64,000 nt of DNA from Aurantiacibacter odishensis (GCF_003605195.1 NZ_QYOS01000024.1:62001-126000); one strand, 5' to 3'; shown: positions 25,202-34,386, counted from the first letter of the stretch. Notes: a model not told the origin generated them from the sequence alone. Program-made: numbers and translations.

Positions 25202-25591
25202 ATGAGCCGAACGCCCGAGGAAGAGGCGAACCTGGCGCTGGTGGTGGCGATGTTCGAAAAGATGCTGGTGCCGCTCGATAGCAGCCGCGTCGACGATTAC
25301 ATTGCCGAGGATTACATCCAGCATCACCAGAACGTGGAGCCGGGGCGGGAGGCGCTGAAGAGTTTCCTCGACTGGGCGAAGGGCCAGCCCGGGGAGGCGG
25401 AGCAGATTCTCCACCGCGCATTCGTGGATGGCGACCACGTGATGCTGCACTACCACGTGATCCGTCACGAGGGCGATCCGGGCTTCGCCGTCATGGACAT
25501 CTTCCGTGTGGAAAATGGCAAGATCGCCGAGCACTGGGACGTGATGCAGGATGTCGATCCGGGCCGCCTCAACCCTCTGTCGCCATTTTGA
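25202..25591 (+). CDS. SnoaL/NTF2-like protein
   Basis: 129 residues. The SnoaL-type cone fold is suggested by an initial helix, YIAEDYIQHHQNVEPGREALKSFL (positions about 38-60), and a final beta strand block with GFAVMDIFRVENGKIAEHWDV (about 98-118). Family members include isomerases, cyclases and cofactor-free lyases; the reaction here is unknown. It is the first gene of a three-gene operon (10 bp to the SDR) behind operator O1. The ribosome site is GGGGAGAGA. Confidence 0.8.
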   Translation: MSRTPEEEANLALVVAMFEKMLVPLDSSRVDDYIAEDYIQHHQNVEPGREALKSFLDWAKGQPGEAEQILHRAFVDGDHVMLHYHVIRHEGDPGFAVMDIFRVENGKIAEHWDVMQDVDPGRLNPLSPF

Positions 25592-25601
25592 GGAACTGCC
25601 G

Positions 25602-26351
25602 ATGAGATTCAAAAACAAGATCGTCCTCGTCCTCGGCGGCAATTCCGGCATGGGCCTCGCCGCGGCGCAGGCCTTTGCAGCCGAGGGTGGCAAGGTGCAC
25701 CTCACGGGCCGGGACCAGTCGACCATCGATAGCGCGGTCGCCAGCATCGCGGGCGCAATTGGCTACAGGTCCGACATTTCCGATCCCGCAGCGACCGAGC
25801 AGGTCGTGAAAGCCATCGAGGACACCGATGGCCGGATCGACGTGCTCTACATCAATGCCGGCGTCGGCGGGTTCGCACCCTTGCGGGGCATTACCGAAGA
25901 GGCGTGGGACCATACGCACTCGATCAACCTTCGCGGCTGCGTGTTCGCCTTGCAGAAGGCGGTGCGGATCATGGGCAGGGGCGGCTCTGTCGTCGTTACC
26001 GGTTCGATAGGCGCCCACGGCGCGCTGGAGGGCAACGGGGCCTATGCTGCGGCAAAGGCGGGGCTGTTCATGGCGATGAAGGTGTTCGCCAAGGAACTGG
26101 TGGCAGAGGGCATCCGCGTCAATGTGGTCAGCCCCGGCCCCATCGACACGCCGCTGCTCTATCGCAATCCCGGCATGACGGACGATCAGGTGGCGCGTCT
26201 GAAGGAAATGATGATCGCCAACATCCCGATGAAGCGGATGGGCGAGAGCGAGGAAGTGGCGAAGGCCGTATTGTTCCTCGCCAGCGACGATGCGAGCTTC
26301 ATCAGCGGCGCGAACCTCTTCGTCGACGGCGGCCTGATAGAACTGGGATAG
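25602..26351 (+). CDS. Short-chain dehydrogenase/reductase
   Basis: 249 residues with the Rossmann motif GGNSGMG (about residues 12-18), NAG in INAGVGG, the catalytic Ser in VTGSIG, and YAAAK (Tyr/Lys pair, about 151-155). The C-terminal FLASDDASFISGANLFVDGG is typical of classical SDRs. It likely oxidises or reduces an alcohol/ketone in the pathway. The ATG at 25602 follows GAGGAA; the longer frame overlaps the preceding gene. DUF3237 follows 2 bp downstream. Confidence 0.9.
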   Translation: MRFKNKIVLVLGGNSGMGLAAAQAFAAEGGKVHLTGRDQSTIDSAVASIAGAIGYRSDISDPAATEQVVKAIEDTDGRIDVLYINAGVGGFAPLRGITEEAWDHTHSINLRGCVFALQKAVRIMGRGGSVVVTGSIGAHGALEGNGAYAAAKAGLFMAMKVFAKELVAEGIRVNVVSPGPIDTPLLYRNPGMTDDQVARLKEMMIANIPMKRMGESEEVAKAVLFLASDDASFISGANLFVDGGLIELG

Positions 26352-26353
26352 AC

Positions 26354-26884
26354 ATGACCGACTTCAAAGACACTACCCCCTTCAACGGGCCGTTCAGCGA
26401 ACTGGACAACCCGCGCATGGAATTCGTCATGGAAGTGCGGCTGACTTTTCCCGAAGTCTACACCATCACTCCCCATCCGAACGGCGGAATGCGCAGCGCC
26501 GTGCTAGTGAAGGGCGGCACCTTCGAGGGACCGCACCTGAAAGGGCGCGCCGTGCCCGGTTCGGGCGGGGACTATGCGTACTTCCGGCCGGACGACGTAG
26601 CCGTGTTCGATGCGCGCTACTTACTGGAGGAGGACGACGGCACGGTGATCCTTCTGCACAACAAGGGTTTCCTCTGGGGCCGCCAGCCCGATACCATGCA
26701 GCGCCTTCGCGACTGGGCCTTTGCCGATGGCGAGCCGGTGCCACATCCGGAGTATTACCTGAGAGGCAACCCCACGTTCGAATGCGCCGTGGGCAAGCAC
26801 GACTGGCTGACAAAGCACGTCTTCATCGGGGTGGGAGAGCGCCGCAGCGACGGCAACAGGTTGCGGTATTACGCCCTGACTTGA
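26354..26884 (+). CDS. DUF3237 family protein
   Basis: 176 residues. Recognisable DUF3237 blocks: FEGPHLKGRAVPGSGGDYAY (about residues 54-73), FDARYLLEEDDGTVILLHNKG (about 83-103, read in two halves) and a C-terminal VFIGVGERR. The fold is a small beta barrel of unknown activity; such genes often sit in catabolic clusters of sphingomonads. It is the last gene of the O1-controlled operon, 2 bp after the SDR. Confidence 0.82.
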   Translation: MTDFKDTTPFNGPFSELDNPRMEFVMEVRLTFPEVYTITPHPNGGMRSAVLVKGGTFEGPHLKGRAVPGSGGDYAYFRPDDVAVFDARYLLEEDDGTVILLHNKGFLWGRQPDTMQRLRDWAFADGEPVPHPEYYLRGNPTFECAVGKHDWLTKHVFIGVGERRSDGNRLRYYALT

Positions 26885-27013
26885 GTTGCAGACACTGAAA
26901 ACACTCAACTTTCTGAATTCGTTCCCGATTTGACTCGCGAATACCTCCCAAAGGCTGTATCCCTTTCGACTTGGAGCGATCATTTCCGCGTCGCCCGGAA
27001 AGGCTGATGCAGC

Positions 27014-28024
27014 ATGCATCGCGTTGCCAACTTCGATGTTGCCAGGCAATTTCACAGCAAGCGCCTGGGCTTGTTCATGAAGATTATGTTCGGCTTGGGC
27101 TGCGCGCTTGCCATGGTGGGCATGCGCGTGATGCTGGACGTGTGGGCCGAAGCTTCGGGGCCGTTCGCGCTGGTCTATCCCACGGTGCTGATCGCCACCC
27201 TGTTCGGGCACTGGCAGGCGGGCATCACGGCATTCACCGCCAGTTTCCTGTGGGCCTGGTATTTTGCCCTTGCCCCGATACGGGCATGGGGCTTCGAAGT
27301 CGCGACAGACCCGTCGCGCGTTGCCATCAATGCCTCAGCCGTCTTGATCGTGCTGGTGCTGGCCGAGGCGTTCCGGCGCGCAGTATCCAATGCCCTCAAC
27401 GAACGCGACCAGGAGATCGAGCGGCGGGTCATCCTGCAACAGGAACTCGAGCACCGGACCAAGAACAACTTCGCACTCGCCGCCAGCCTGCTGGAAATGC
27501 AGAAACGGCGTGAGGAGCAACCGGAGGTATCCGCCGCGCTGGAAACCGCGATTGCCCGCATTCACTCGTTCTCCTCTGCCTATTCGAACCTTGCCCTGAC
27601 GCAAGGGGAGGGGGCGATGGTCTCGATGCAGGATTACCTCGTCGACGTGGTCGACCGGGTGACGCGCGGCGCGTTCATGGAAAACGTGCGGGTGGAGGTC
27701 GACAGCGGCACCGCCGATTGCGTGATGCCGCGCGAGGTAGCCGTCGCCATCGGGCTGTTCACGAACGAGGCACTGACGAACTGCGCGAAATACGCCTTCC
27801 CTGACGGGCGGGACGGTAAGGTCACGGTGAAATTCGATGGCAGTGGCGACACATGGTCGCTGGCGATCGAGGATAACGGCGTCGGCACTTCCACTAGCGC
27901 GCAAGGCTCCGGCATCGGCGAGCGCCTGTTCGCTGCCTTCGCACAGCAGGCGCAGGCGGAATATCGCGTCGATGCAAAACCCGGCGGACGGGCGCTACTG
28001 CTCGCCAGCCACTCCGTGAATTGA
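27014..28024 (+). CDS. Membrane sensor histidine kinase, DUF4118 plus HisKA_2/HWE type
   Basis: 336 residues. Four N-terminal membrane segments (about residues 20-125) resemble DUF4118. A coiled segment leads to the phosphoacceptor LEHRTKNNFALAASLLEMQ (His about residue 144), typical of HisKA_2 kinases. The ATPase domain has TNEALTNCAKYAF (N box) and IEDNGVG (G1). No response regulator is adjacent, which is common for this family in alphaproteobacteria, where it often feeds the general stress response. The signal is unknown. Confidence 0.88.
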   Translation: MHRVANFDVARQFHSKRLGLFMKIMFGLGCALAMVGMRVMLDVWAEASGPFALVYPTVLIATLFGHWQAGITAFTASFLWAWYFALAPIRAWGFEVATDPSRVAINASAVLIVLVLAEAFRRAVSNALNERDQEIERRVILQQELEHRTKNNFALAASLLEMQKRREEQPEVSAALETAIARIHSFSSAYSNLALTQGEGAMVSMQDYLVDVVDRVTRGAFMENVRVEVDSGTADCVMPREVAVAIGLFTNEALTNCAKYAFPDGRDGKVTVKFDGSGDTWSLAIEDNGVGTSTSAQGSGIGERLFAAFAQQAQAEYRVDAKPGGRALLLASHSVN

Positions 28025-28192
28025 AGCGACTTTTGGAGGGCTGAAGTCCTTTGCCGCAATCAGATTGCTCATGTCCGCCGCCTCCGTGAGTCCACAGGGT
28101 GATGCGTCGTCGTATGGACTCTCCTGCAAATTGACTTAGTCTTTCCTCCCGGCAGCCCGACAAGAGGCTGCGTCAAGGAGAGGGGAACAATC

Positions 28193-28714
28193 ATGACTGC
28201 ATATCTTGCGCTCGCATTTTCGGTGGGCCTGCTGGCCATTCTGGACACCTGGCTGTTCGGGGTTCCGCTGGCGAGCTTCCTGCCCGGTCTCGTATGGATC
28301 AGCTTCGTCGCCTGGGGCTGCCACTTCCATTCGGGCGGCGGCATCAAGGGCATGACGACGGCGATTGTCGGCATGAGCTTCGGCGCGCTTGTCGGCATGG
28401 TCGCCGTGATCCTAGCGGGCGGCGCGCTGGCTGGTCTGGGCGACCTTGCTGCACCCGTGGCCGTGGGCCTCGGTGCTCTTGTGATCTGTCTCGCCAGCGC
28501 CGTGCCGTTTCTCGCGACGATCCCTGCCAGCGTCTATGGCTTCGCGTCGATCGCCGGACCGATACTGCTCGCTGGAATGGCTCCGACGGAGGCTATCGTG
28601 CCGACCGTCGTATCCATCATCATCGGCGCCGTGTTCGGCATCGTCTCGGAGAAGCTCGCCGGTGCGCTGACGAAGAAGGACGTTGCCGCAGCCGCGGCCG
28701 AACCTGCTGAATAA
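28193..28714 (+). CDS. DUF1097 family membrane protein
   Basis: 173 residues with about five membrane helices. The start (AILDTWLFGVPLASFLPGLVW, in the first 45 residues) followed by FHSGGGIKG fits the DUF1097 (YcdZ-like) pattern. Function unknown; possibly an inner-membrane transporter. Ribosome site AAGGAGAGGGG, and a possible -35 TTGACTT near 28132. It is single-gene, ending at a hairpin. Confidence 0.75.
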   Translation: MTAYLALAFSVGLLAILDTWLFGVPLASFLPGLVWISFVAWGCHFHSGGGIKGMTTAIVGMSFGALVGMVAVILAGGALAGLGDLAAPVAVGLGALVICLASAVPFLATIPASVYGFASIAGPILLAGMAPTEAIVPTVVSIIIGAVFGIVSEKLAGALTKKDVAAAAAEPAE

Positions 28715-28732
28715 GGCACTGTTGCCTGAAAT

Positions 28733-28769
28733 GGCGAACGGGGGCCCGCTTCGGCAGCCTCCGTTCGCC
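28733..28769. terminator. Hairpin between convergent DUF1097 and DoxX-like genes
   Basis: A perfect 9-bp stem, GGCGAACGG/CCGTTCGCC, with a GC-rich loop in the 61-bp intergenic gap. No T tract; probably a bidirectional terminator. Confidence 0.55.
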
Positions 28770-28775
28770 TGCGGG

Positions 28776-29198
28776 CTATCTTGTTCTGGCGGAAGAAAGC
28801 GAGTGGTCAGGCGTGCCTCTCCAAACGAGGAGCGGCACGAAATAGTGCCGCCAGGGCCAGGCCAGCACCACGTTGAATACTACGGTCAGCGCGCCGAAGA
28901 CATACTCGATCAGGCCTTCATCCAGCACGAAGTTCCAGTAGACGATCACGAAATTGATCGGCGCAATGGCGATGACGCTCAGCGGCATCAACCGATTGGC
29001 GAGGATCAGCAGGCCCAGTACGATCTCGGCCACTTTCACGCAGGTCATCAGGCCGGAATCGATCATCGCGAGAGAGAAATCGATCGCGGCCTGTTCCTGT
29101 CCCAGCGGCTGCCACGCGGGATCGATGAAAGGCATCGCGCCGGAATAGACCCACCAGCCGCCGAAAATTACCCGGCTGGCGTGATAGAGCCACTTCAC
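28776..29198 (-). CDS. DoxX-like four-helix membrane protein
   Basis: 140 residues from a GTG at 29198 that overlaps the stop of the upstream gene (GTGA). Four hydrophobic segments (about residues 5-22, 48-66, 70-90 and 100-118) with the pattern of DoxX-like proteins (GGWWVYSGAMPF, then VKVAEIVLGLLILANR). Function unknown. The longer upstream frame is rejected because it lies inside the preceding gene. Translationally coupled to the periplasmic protein upstream. Confidence 0.65.
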   Translation of the reverse strand: MKWLYHASRVIFGGWWVYSGAMPFIDPAWQPLGQEQAAIDFSLAMIDSGLMTCVKVAEIVLGLLILANRLMPLSVIAIAPINFVIVYWNFVLDEGLIEYVFGALTVVFNVVLAWPWRHYFVPLLVWRGTPDHSLSSARTR

Positions 29199-30235
29199 CT
29201 GACGGGCACTCCCTCGCTCGGTTCCTCGCCCTGTTCGATCCAGGCCTGCGCGCGCTCTTCGGCGAAGCGCGGGCTGGTGGCGGTGATGTAGCCGCGGATC
29301 TGCACGTTGCCCTCGTGGCAGGCATATTCGTACATGCCGTAATCGTCCTCCCGCAGCCACGGCAGGTCGATCTTGTAATGGCCTTCCATCACGACGGGGT
29401 CGCGCACCCAGGCTTCGTAGTGGATCTGGTTGTCGTTCATCAGAGTAAGGTGTTCGGTAATGCGGAGCTGATCCGAATTGGGTGCGGGCCCCATGGACAT
29501 GCCGGGACGGAAATTGGTGGTTTCGATCACCAGCTTATCGCCTTCCCAGTGCCCCGCCGAATAGCCGAGGTCATACTGCACGTCGGGCGCCGGAGGCTCG
29601 CGCCCGTCGAGGTAGACGAGCCGCGTCTCGTGGATCATCTCGAGGCTGATCGCGACAAGGCCGGGTGCCTGAAAGATCTCGATCCCGCCGTTGTAGGCGC
29701 CGGGCAGCATGGAACCGGGCATGCCCCGCGTCAGGCAGCGGTCGAAGATGCCGAAATCGTTCATGCTCTCGAACACGTCGGTGTTCCAGCTCGTGCGCTC
29801 GTTCGCCTTCCATTCCTGCCCCTGTGCGGTCAGCGGCGGGTAGCGACCGTTGGCGGGTTCCACCACCATGCTCGACTGGCGCAGCGGATGGCCGAATTCG
29901 GCCCAGTGGCCCATTGCCATCAGGCCCGCCTTGTCCTCTTCCTCGTACCGGTCAAGATCGCTGTCCGCGCGGGCGAAGGCACGCTCGTATTCCTCGTCTG
30001 TCAGGAAAGCACGTTCCCCCAGCGCGGGGCTGCGCTCGCGCGGGGTGCGGCCGAGGTAATCGACCGGCCACTTGCCGCGAAGGTCCGGATCGCCCCACTG
30101 CGTGCGCGGCATCGTCCAGCCCTCTGGCGGCGGTTCGAACCGCGCCGCCATCTGTTCCTCGAACGATGAGTCCTGCGCGCCCAGCGGCGATGCCGCCAGC
30201 GCGCACGTGGCCAATGCCAGCACGAGTTTTCTCAT
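29195..30235 (-). CDS. Exported conserved protein of unknown function
   Basis: 346 residues with a signal peptide (cleavage after ASPLGAQ). It contains PRTQWGDPDLRGKWPVDYL (about residues 43-61), CLTRGMPGSMLPGAYN, GYSAGHWEGDKLVIETTNF (about 226-244) and a late EYACHEGN. These blocks belong to a large uncharacterised periplasmic family common in sphingomonads and acidobacteria, often beside oxidoreductases. Two Cys residues (in RCLTRG and YACHEG) may form a disulfide. It is first of a two-gene operon with the DoxX-like protein. Confidence 0.7.
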   Translation of the reverse strand: MRKLVLALATCALAASPLGAQDSSFEEQMAARFEPPPEGWTMPRTQWGDPDLRGKWPVDYLGRTPRERSPALGERAFLTDEEYERAFARADSDLDRYEEEDKAGLMAMGHWAEFGHPLRQSSMVVEPANGRYPPLTAQGQEWKANERTSWNTDVFESMNDFGIFDRCLTRGMPGSMLPGAYNGGIEIFQAPGLVAISLEMIHETRLVYLDGREPPAPDVQYDLGYSAGHWEGDKLVIETTNFRPGMSMGPAPNSDQLRITEHLTLMNDNQIHYEAWVRDPVVMEGHYKIDLPWLREDDYGMYEYACHEGNVQIRGYITATSPRFAEERAQAWIEQGEEPSEGVPVR

Positions 30236-30473
30236 GCACCTCTCCCCTCTGGGCAGAGCCTATGCGGCATCGCGCGGCGCGGCAAGACTGCGCGCTGCAA
30301 TCGCTTCGGCACATCCAGGATGCAGTTCGTCGCCGCAAGCCTGCGGCCCGATGAACCGTGCTTCCACGGCCGGTTCAGCGCGCACGTGCGACATTGGCAA
30401 TCAAATGAGCCGAGGACCCGCGAAATCGGTCCCTCCAAGGCGTGAATGAAACCTGGGCTGAAGGAGGCCCCCG

Positions 30474-32234
30474 ATGACTGTCCAGACCCGCATCTCAAGC
30501 CGACTAGGAGCGGTATCCGCACTCGCCCTGGCGCTTGCAGCCTGCGGGCCGGACGAGACGGCGGGTACCGACCAGCTTGCGCTTACCAGCGCGCTTGGCC
30601 CCTACAACTACTCGCTGGAGGAAGAGGACTGGGACGCGGGCGGTGACGTCCTGCCCGAGGCCCTGCCGATGCAGGCGGACTACCCCGGCGGCCCCGGCCC
30701 GAGTTACGCGCCCGCGCCATCGTGGAACTACGCTGACGGCGGATATTATGACGATGGCTATGCCAGCGGGTGGGACGATAGCGACTATGGCTATTACGAC
30801 GCCGGATATGCCGACGACTACTACGACAGCTACGGCGACGATTACTATTACGACGATACCGTCGGCAGCGATCAGTATGCATGGCTGGCGCTGGCCGCGC
30901 TGATCGGCGGCCTGCTGGCGGACTCGCCGCCCGACTACGGCTATTATTACGACGGCGCGCAGCCGTGGGCGTGGCGCACGCATGACGGGTACTACCGTTA
31001 TGCCGAGCCGGTGCGCGGTGGCTATCGCTACTACTATTACGAACCGCGCTCGACCCGTCCCTTCCTCGTGCGCGATCCGCTCTACAGCTACGGCTATCGC
31101 GAGAGCCGCCTCGTCGTCGTCTACGACCGTGACGGGCGTATCCTGCGCGACAGCCGGGCGCGAGACCGCCGCCGCGTGGCCGCCAGCTACTTCGACAGGG
31201 GCGAGCGTCTCTACACAGCGGCGCATCGGGGTGACAGGTTCGGCGTCTCAGCGCCGCTATGGCAACAGCGTCGCAGCGCATTCAGGGCAGAACAGGATCA
31301 CTGGGAGCGCGCCCGCGCACAGCGCAGTGAATGGCGCGACTGGAATTCCTCGCACGAGAAGGCTGCCGAACGGCGCTGGGAGCGTGAACGCCGCGCGCGG
31401 CGCGTCGCGGCCAACCGCTTCGATAGCTGGCGTGAAGAAGGCTACCGCAACGAGGCTCCGCGCCTTTATCGCGAACGCACCGGGGATCGGCCCCGGATCG
31501 AGCGTGCATCGCTGGTTCGCGAGCAGGAGCGCGCGGATCGGCAGGCAGAGCGCCGCCGGGCAGATCGCGAACCCGTGCGCGCGGATAATCGCGAGCGGCG
31601 CCGCGAAGTCCGCAGGGACCGCGAGCGTATCGAGCGTAGTGCCGGCTTTGCCCGTGCCGAAGTCCAGCGGGGCGAGCGTCGCCAGGCCGCCTTGCGCGAT
31701 CGCGGACAACGACAGGATGCCGAACGCGACGACCGACGCCGCGAGTTCGCACGTCAGGAACGCGCCCAGAACGCCCGGGATCGTCAGCATTCCGAGCGCA
31801 ACCGGCAAGTGCGCGAACAGCGCGCATTGGCCCAGCGAGAACGTCGCCAGCAGGAACGTGCTCAGGAGCAGCGGGCCCAGCAGCAGGACCGCCGCCAGCA
31901 GGCGCAACGTGAGCGGCAACGCGCCGAGAACGACCGTCGCCAGCAGGAGCGCGCGCAGGAAGATCGTCGCCAGCGGCAGCAGGCCCAACGTCAGCAAGCC
32001 CAGCGAGAGCGCCAGCAGGCGGAGCGCCGTCAGCAACAGCGCCAGGAGGCCCAGCAGCAGCGTCAACGCCAACAGAGCGAGCAGGCCCAGCGTGAACGCC
32101 AGCAGCGTCAGCAAGCCGAGCGCCGGGCAGAGCAGCAAAAGCAGGCGCAGCGAGAGCGTCAGCGGGCGGAGAGTAATCGCAACGAACGGAGCGAGCGCGG
32201 CAACGGTCGCGGGCGGGACAGGCGCGGCGATTAG
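30474..32234 (+). CDS. Low-complexity lipoprotein: Tyr/Asp-rich then Arg/Gln/Glu-rich
   Basis: 586 residues. A lipobox LAAC puts the acylated Cys at residue 24. Residues about 80-130 are extremely rich in Tyr, Asp and Gly. A hydrophobic or glycine patch (ALAALIGGLLAD) follows, then a YRYYYYEP segment with a short ordered part (LVVVYDRDGRIL). Residues about 260-586 are almost only Arg, Gln, Glu, Ala and Asp, predicted to form a long charged helix or be disordered. Ribosome site AAGGAGG. No enzymatic motif; a periplasmic scaffold or polyanion/metal-binding role is speculative. The long antisense frames here are coding shadows. Confidence 0.75.
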   Translation: MTVQTRISSRLGAVSALALALAACGPDETAGTDQLALTSALGPYNYSLEEEDWDAGGDVLPEALPMQADYPGGPGPSYAPAPSWNYADGGYYDDGYASGWDDSDYGYYDAGYADDYYDSYGDDYYYDDTVGSDQYAWLALAALIGGLLADSPPDYGYYYDGAQPWAWRTHDGYYRYAEPVRGGYRYYYYEPRSTRPFLVRDPLYSYGYRESRLVVVYDRDGRILRDSRARDRRRVAASYFDRGERLYTAAHRGDRFGVSAPLWQQRRSAFRAEQDHWERARAQRSEWRDWNSSHEKAAERRWERERRARRVAANRFDSWREEGYRNEAPRLYRERTGDRPRIERASLVREQERADRQAERRRADREPVRADNRERRREVRRDRERIERSAGFARAEVQRGERRQAALRDRGQRQDAERDDRRREFARQERAQNARDRQHSERNRQVREQRALAQRERRQQERAQEQRAQQQDRRQQAQRERQRAENDRRQQERAQEDRRQRQQAQRQQAQRERQQAERRQQQRQEAQQQRQRQQSEQAQRERQQRQQAERRAEQQKQAQRERQRAESNRNERSERGNGRGRDRRGD

Positions 32235-32249
32235 GCCGCGCCTTGCCGG

Positions 32250-33740
32250 TCAGCCCTTGCGCACGCTCGCATCCAGTTTTGCGCGTCCCACCCAGGTGCC
32301 GTGAACCTGGCTGCGCAGCGCCTTGCCGGTCCTGATCCTGGCGACCGGACCTTTCTCGACGGCGTCCGCTTCTACCACCCAGAGTTCGCTGAAATAGTCG
32401 GAGGGGTCTCCCGCACCCGGAGGGCCGTTGGGAATGTCGATCATGGTGAGCAGCCAGCCACCATGGCCATCGGCGGCGTCGACCACGTGCGCGGGTTCGC
32501 TGATGGCGGCACCGGGCGGGGTTTCCATCATCGATAGCTGGCCTGTGTTCGGGTTGATCCGCAGCAGCGCGTTGAAGTTCGCGCCGACAGGTCCGCCCAG
32601 CATCGGCGGGCCTTTCGCCTCGGGGTTCATGCTGAGATACCACGCGCGGTCGTAGGGGCGGCCCTGCACCGCGTCTTCCACCCGGCACAGGTCCCCCGGA
32701 GGGCCGAGCGGACGTTCGGCGATCGCCAGCGTGTCGGCGCTCATGTCCACGCTCCAGCGCGTCATCGCGCCCTGGATTTCCTGTTGCGGAATGTCGATCC
32801 CGCCCGCCTCGCGCATGAACTGAAAGGCATTGGTATTGGTGAGGCACAGGTCGACGTGCACCGTATCCCCTTCCTCGAAGGCATTCACCTCGTGGAAGCA
32901 GGAGACGCCGATTGGCCCCTCGATCCATTTCATTTCGGACACATCGCCATAGCGCGGCATGATCCCGAGGTAGCTCGGCAGGTCCTGGTGGTGCGCCCAG
33001 TGTGCGCCGCCTTCCTTGATCCGGTCGAGATCGGCCAGGGTCGGGAAGATCGGGAAGATCGCGTAATTCTCGGTAATCACGAAATCATGGATGGTGGAGC
33101 AGTACGGCTGGTCGAACCATTGTTCCTTCACAAGATTGCCGTCCTTGTCGGCAATGGCATAGGCGACATCCAGCGTACACAGCCCGCCCGCCTCGTATCC
33201 GAAGAAGAACATCTCACCTGTTTCAGGGTCGATGCGCGGGTGGGCGGTGAAGGTTTCGCTCCTCAGCTTGCCTCCGTAGTCCCAGCGGCCCTCGGTCTCC
33301 AGCGTGTGCGGATTGATCTCGTAGCCGCGCCCGTCCTCCTTGGTCATGAACAGGCGACCTCCATGCCACACCGGGGTAGTGTTGGCGACGGTGCGGTCCT
33401 TGCCCTCGACGCTCGGATCGTCGGTGAAGGGGTTGCGGTATCGCCCGAACAGGGCGCGGCCTGCTTCCTTCTCGGCAAGGTAACGCTCTGTCTCGACATA
33501 CCTGATGGCGAAATCGACCTTGCCGGCCTTGATCGAGAAGGCGGAAATCATCCCGTCGTGATTGAGCGCGATATCGTCCTCGAACATGGGTTCGTGCGCG
33601 TTGTCGGGCACGGCGCGGAAGAAGGTGCCTTCTATCGCGGACGGGATTTCTCCCTCCACCTCGAGGTTTTCCAGCCGGTATTCCTGTTGCCGGGGTGTAT
33701 TCGTACCGATAAAATGAATGGTCTGCGGAAAAGCGCCCAT
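32250..33740 (-). CDS. Lignostilbene-dioxygenase-type carotenoid cleavage oxygenase (LSD1)
   Basis: 496-residue non-heme iron enzyme of the carotenoid oxygenase family. Four His ligands are in TAHPRIDP, STIHDFV, CFHEVNAFEEGD and SQVHGTW. Tyr101 (in GRYRN) and Lys134 (in TKEDG) fall at the same positions and 33-residue spacing as the pair that, from memory, binds the substrate 4'-hydroxyl in Novosphingobium NOV1, arguing for a phenolic stilbene substrate cleaved to two aldehydes. It is divergent from marR with operator O2 between them, 36 bp from this start. Convergent with the lipoprotein gene. Confidence 0.88.
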   Translation of the reverse strand: MGAFPQTIHFIGTNTPRQQEYRLENLEVEGEIPSAIEGTFFRAVPDNAHEPMFEDDIALNHDGMISAFSIKAGKVDFAIRYVETERYLAEKEAGRALFGRYRNPFTDDPSVEGKDRTVANTTPVWHGGRLFMTKEDGRGYEINPHTLETEGRWDYGGKLRSETFTAHPRIDPETGEMFFFGYEAGGLCTLDVAYAIADKDGNLVKEQWFDQPYCSTIHDFVITENYAIFPIFPTLADLDRIKEGGAHWAHHQDLPSYLGIMPRYGDVSEMKWIEGPIGVSCFHEVNAFEEGDTVHVDLCLTNTNAFQFMREAGGIDIPQQEIQGAMTRWSVDMSADTLAIAERPLGPPGDLCRVEDAVQGRPYDRAWYLSMNPEAKGPPMLGGPVGANFNALLRINPNTGQLSMMETPPGAAISEPAHVVDAADGHGGWLLTMIDIPNGPPGAGDPSDYFSELWVVEADAVEKGPVARIRTGKALRSQVHGTWVGRAKLDASVRKG

Positions 33741-33776
33741 GACCAGTTCCCTCCCAATGATTCTTGGCGATAACGC

Positions 33777-33788
33777 TAACGGTTGTTA
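33777..33788. promoter_or_regulatory. Putative MarR operator O2
   Basis: TAACG-GT-TGTTA (one mismatch to a perfect repeat) in the divergent LSD1-marR promoter. A further half site TAACG lies 6 bp upstream at 33771 and another near 33814. Likely autoregulatory. Confidence 0.6.
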
Positions 33789-33839
33789 CGATTGGTGCAA
33801 GATCGCTTCATTGATAACGGTCAATCAGGGAGAGTGAGG

Positions 33840-34370
33840 ATGGTGGGGGATACCGGGGAAGCCTTGAGGCAGGGCGGAACGGTGCATTCGGGTGAAACCG
33901 ATGACGTGGTGCTGCTTCACCGCTTGCTGAAGCTCACCAACCGGTTGATGGCACCGTTCTCCATCCACCTGTCGCACCGTTACAAAATTAGCGTGAACGA
34001 ATTCCGCCTGCTGATGACCATCGGCGCGTTGGGCCGCACGGCCAGCCACGAGGTGGCAGAGCTGACCGGCGTCAATGCCATGAGCATCAGCCGCGCCGTT
34101 GCCACGCTGCAGAAGCACGGCCGAGTGGTGGTTGAGCGGGACGAGAGCAACAAGCGGCGCAAGTGGCTCAGCTTGTCGGACGAGGGCGAGCGTCTGTACG
34201 AGATCATGCGGCCGCAGACCGAGAGGGTGGCCCATTACCTGTTCGGCAAGCTGGAGAAGGTCGAGCTTGAAGGCTTCGCGAATATCGTCGAACGCCTGAT
34301 CGAACGGCTCGATGCCGAGGACGAGGACGGCAATTCGTTGTTCCTCGAGCGCACGAAACCCGAAGAATAG
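33840..34370 (+). CDS. MarR-family transcriptional regulator
   Basis: 176 residues. The winged helix (about residues 55-125) includes NEFRLLMTIG, then ASHEVAELTGVNAMSISRAVATL, and the wing with DESNKRRKWLSLSDEGE. MarR proteins usually repress aromatic catabolism genes and release DNA on binding a phenolic ligand. The ATG at 33840 has AGGGAGAG upstream; a TTG-started extension would run through the operator. It is the only regulator within 25-45 kb, so it is the best candidate to bind the four TAACR-NN-YGTTA sites. An NTF2-like gene follows 16 bp downstream. Confidence 0.9.
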   Translation: MVGDTGEALRQGGTVHSGETDDVVLLHRLLKLTNRLMAPFSIHLSHRYKISVNEFRLLMTIGALGRTASHEVAELTGVNAMSISRAVATLQKHGRVVVERDESNKRRKWLSLSDEGERLYEIMRPQTERVAHYLFGKLEKVELEGFANIVERLIERLDAEDEDGNSLFLERTKPEE

Positions 34371-34386
34371 CGCCGAAGGAATGACC

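Noticed and set aside
26885-27013. Terminator-like TTGAGT/ACTCAA pairing after DUF3237
   Set aside because: Only 6 bp with a long loop and no T tract; too weak to call.
31700-32200. Repeated short units that could look like a tandem DNA repeat or CRISPR
   Set aside because: They are irregular codon-level repeats within a low-complexity protein; there are no conserved repeats with regular unique spacers.
31257-32928. Two long minus-strand frames opposite the Arg/Gln-rich lipoprotein, one extending into LSD1
   Set aside because: They arise from the repetitive Arg/Gln codons read in reverse (Leu/Ala runs) and lack starts or homology; one cuts through LSD1 in the wrong frame.
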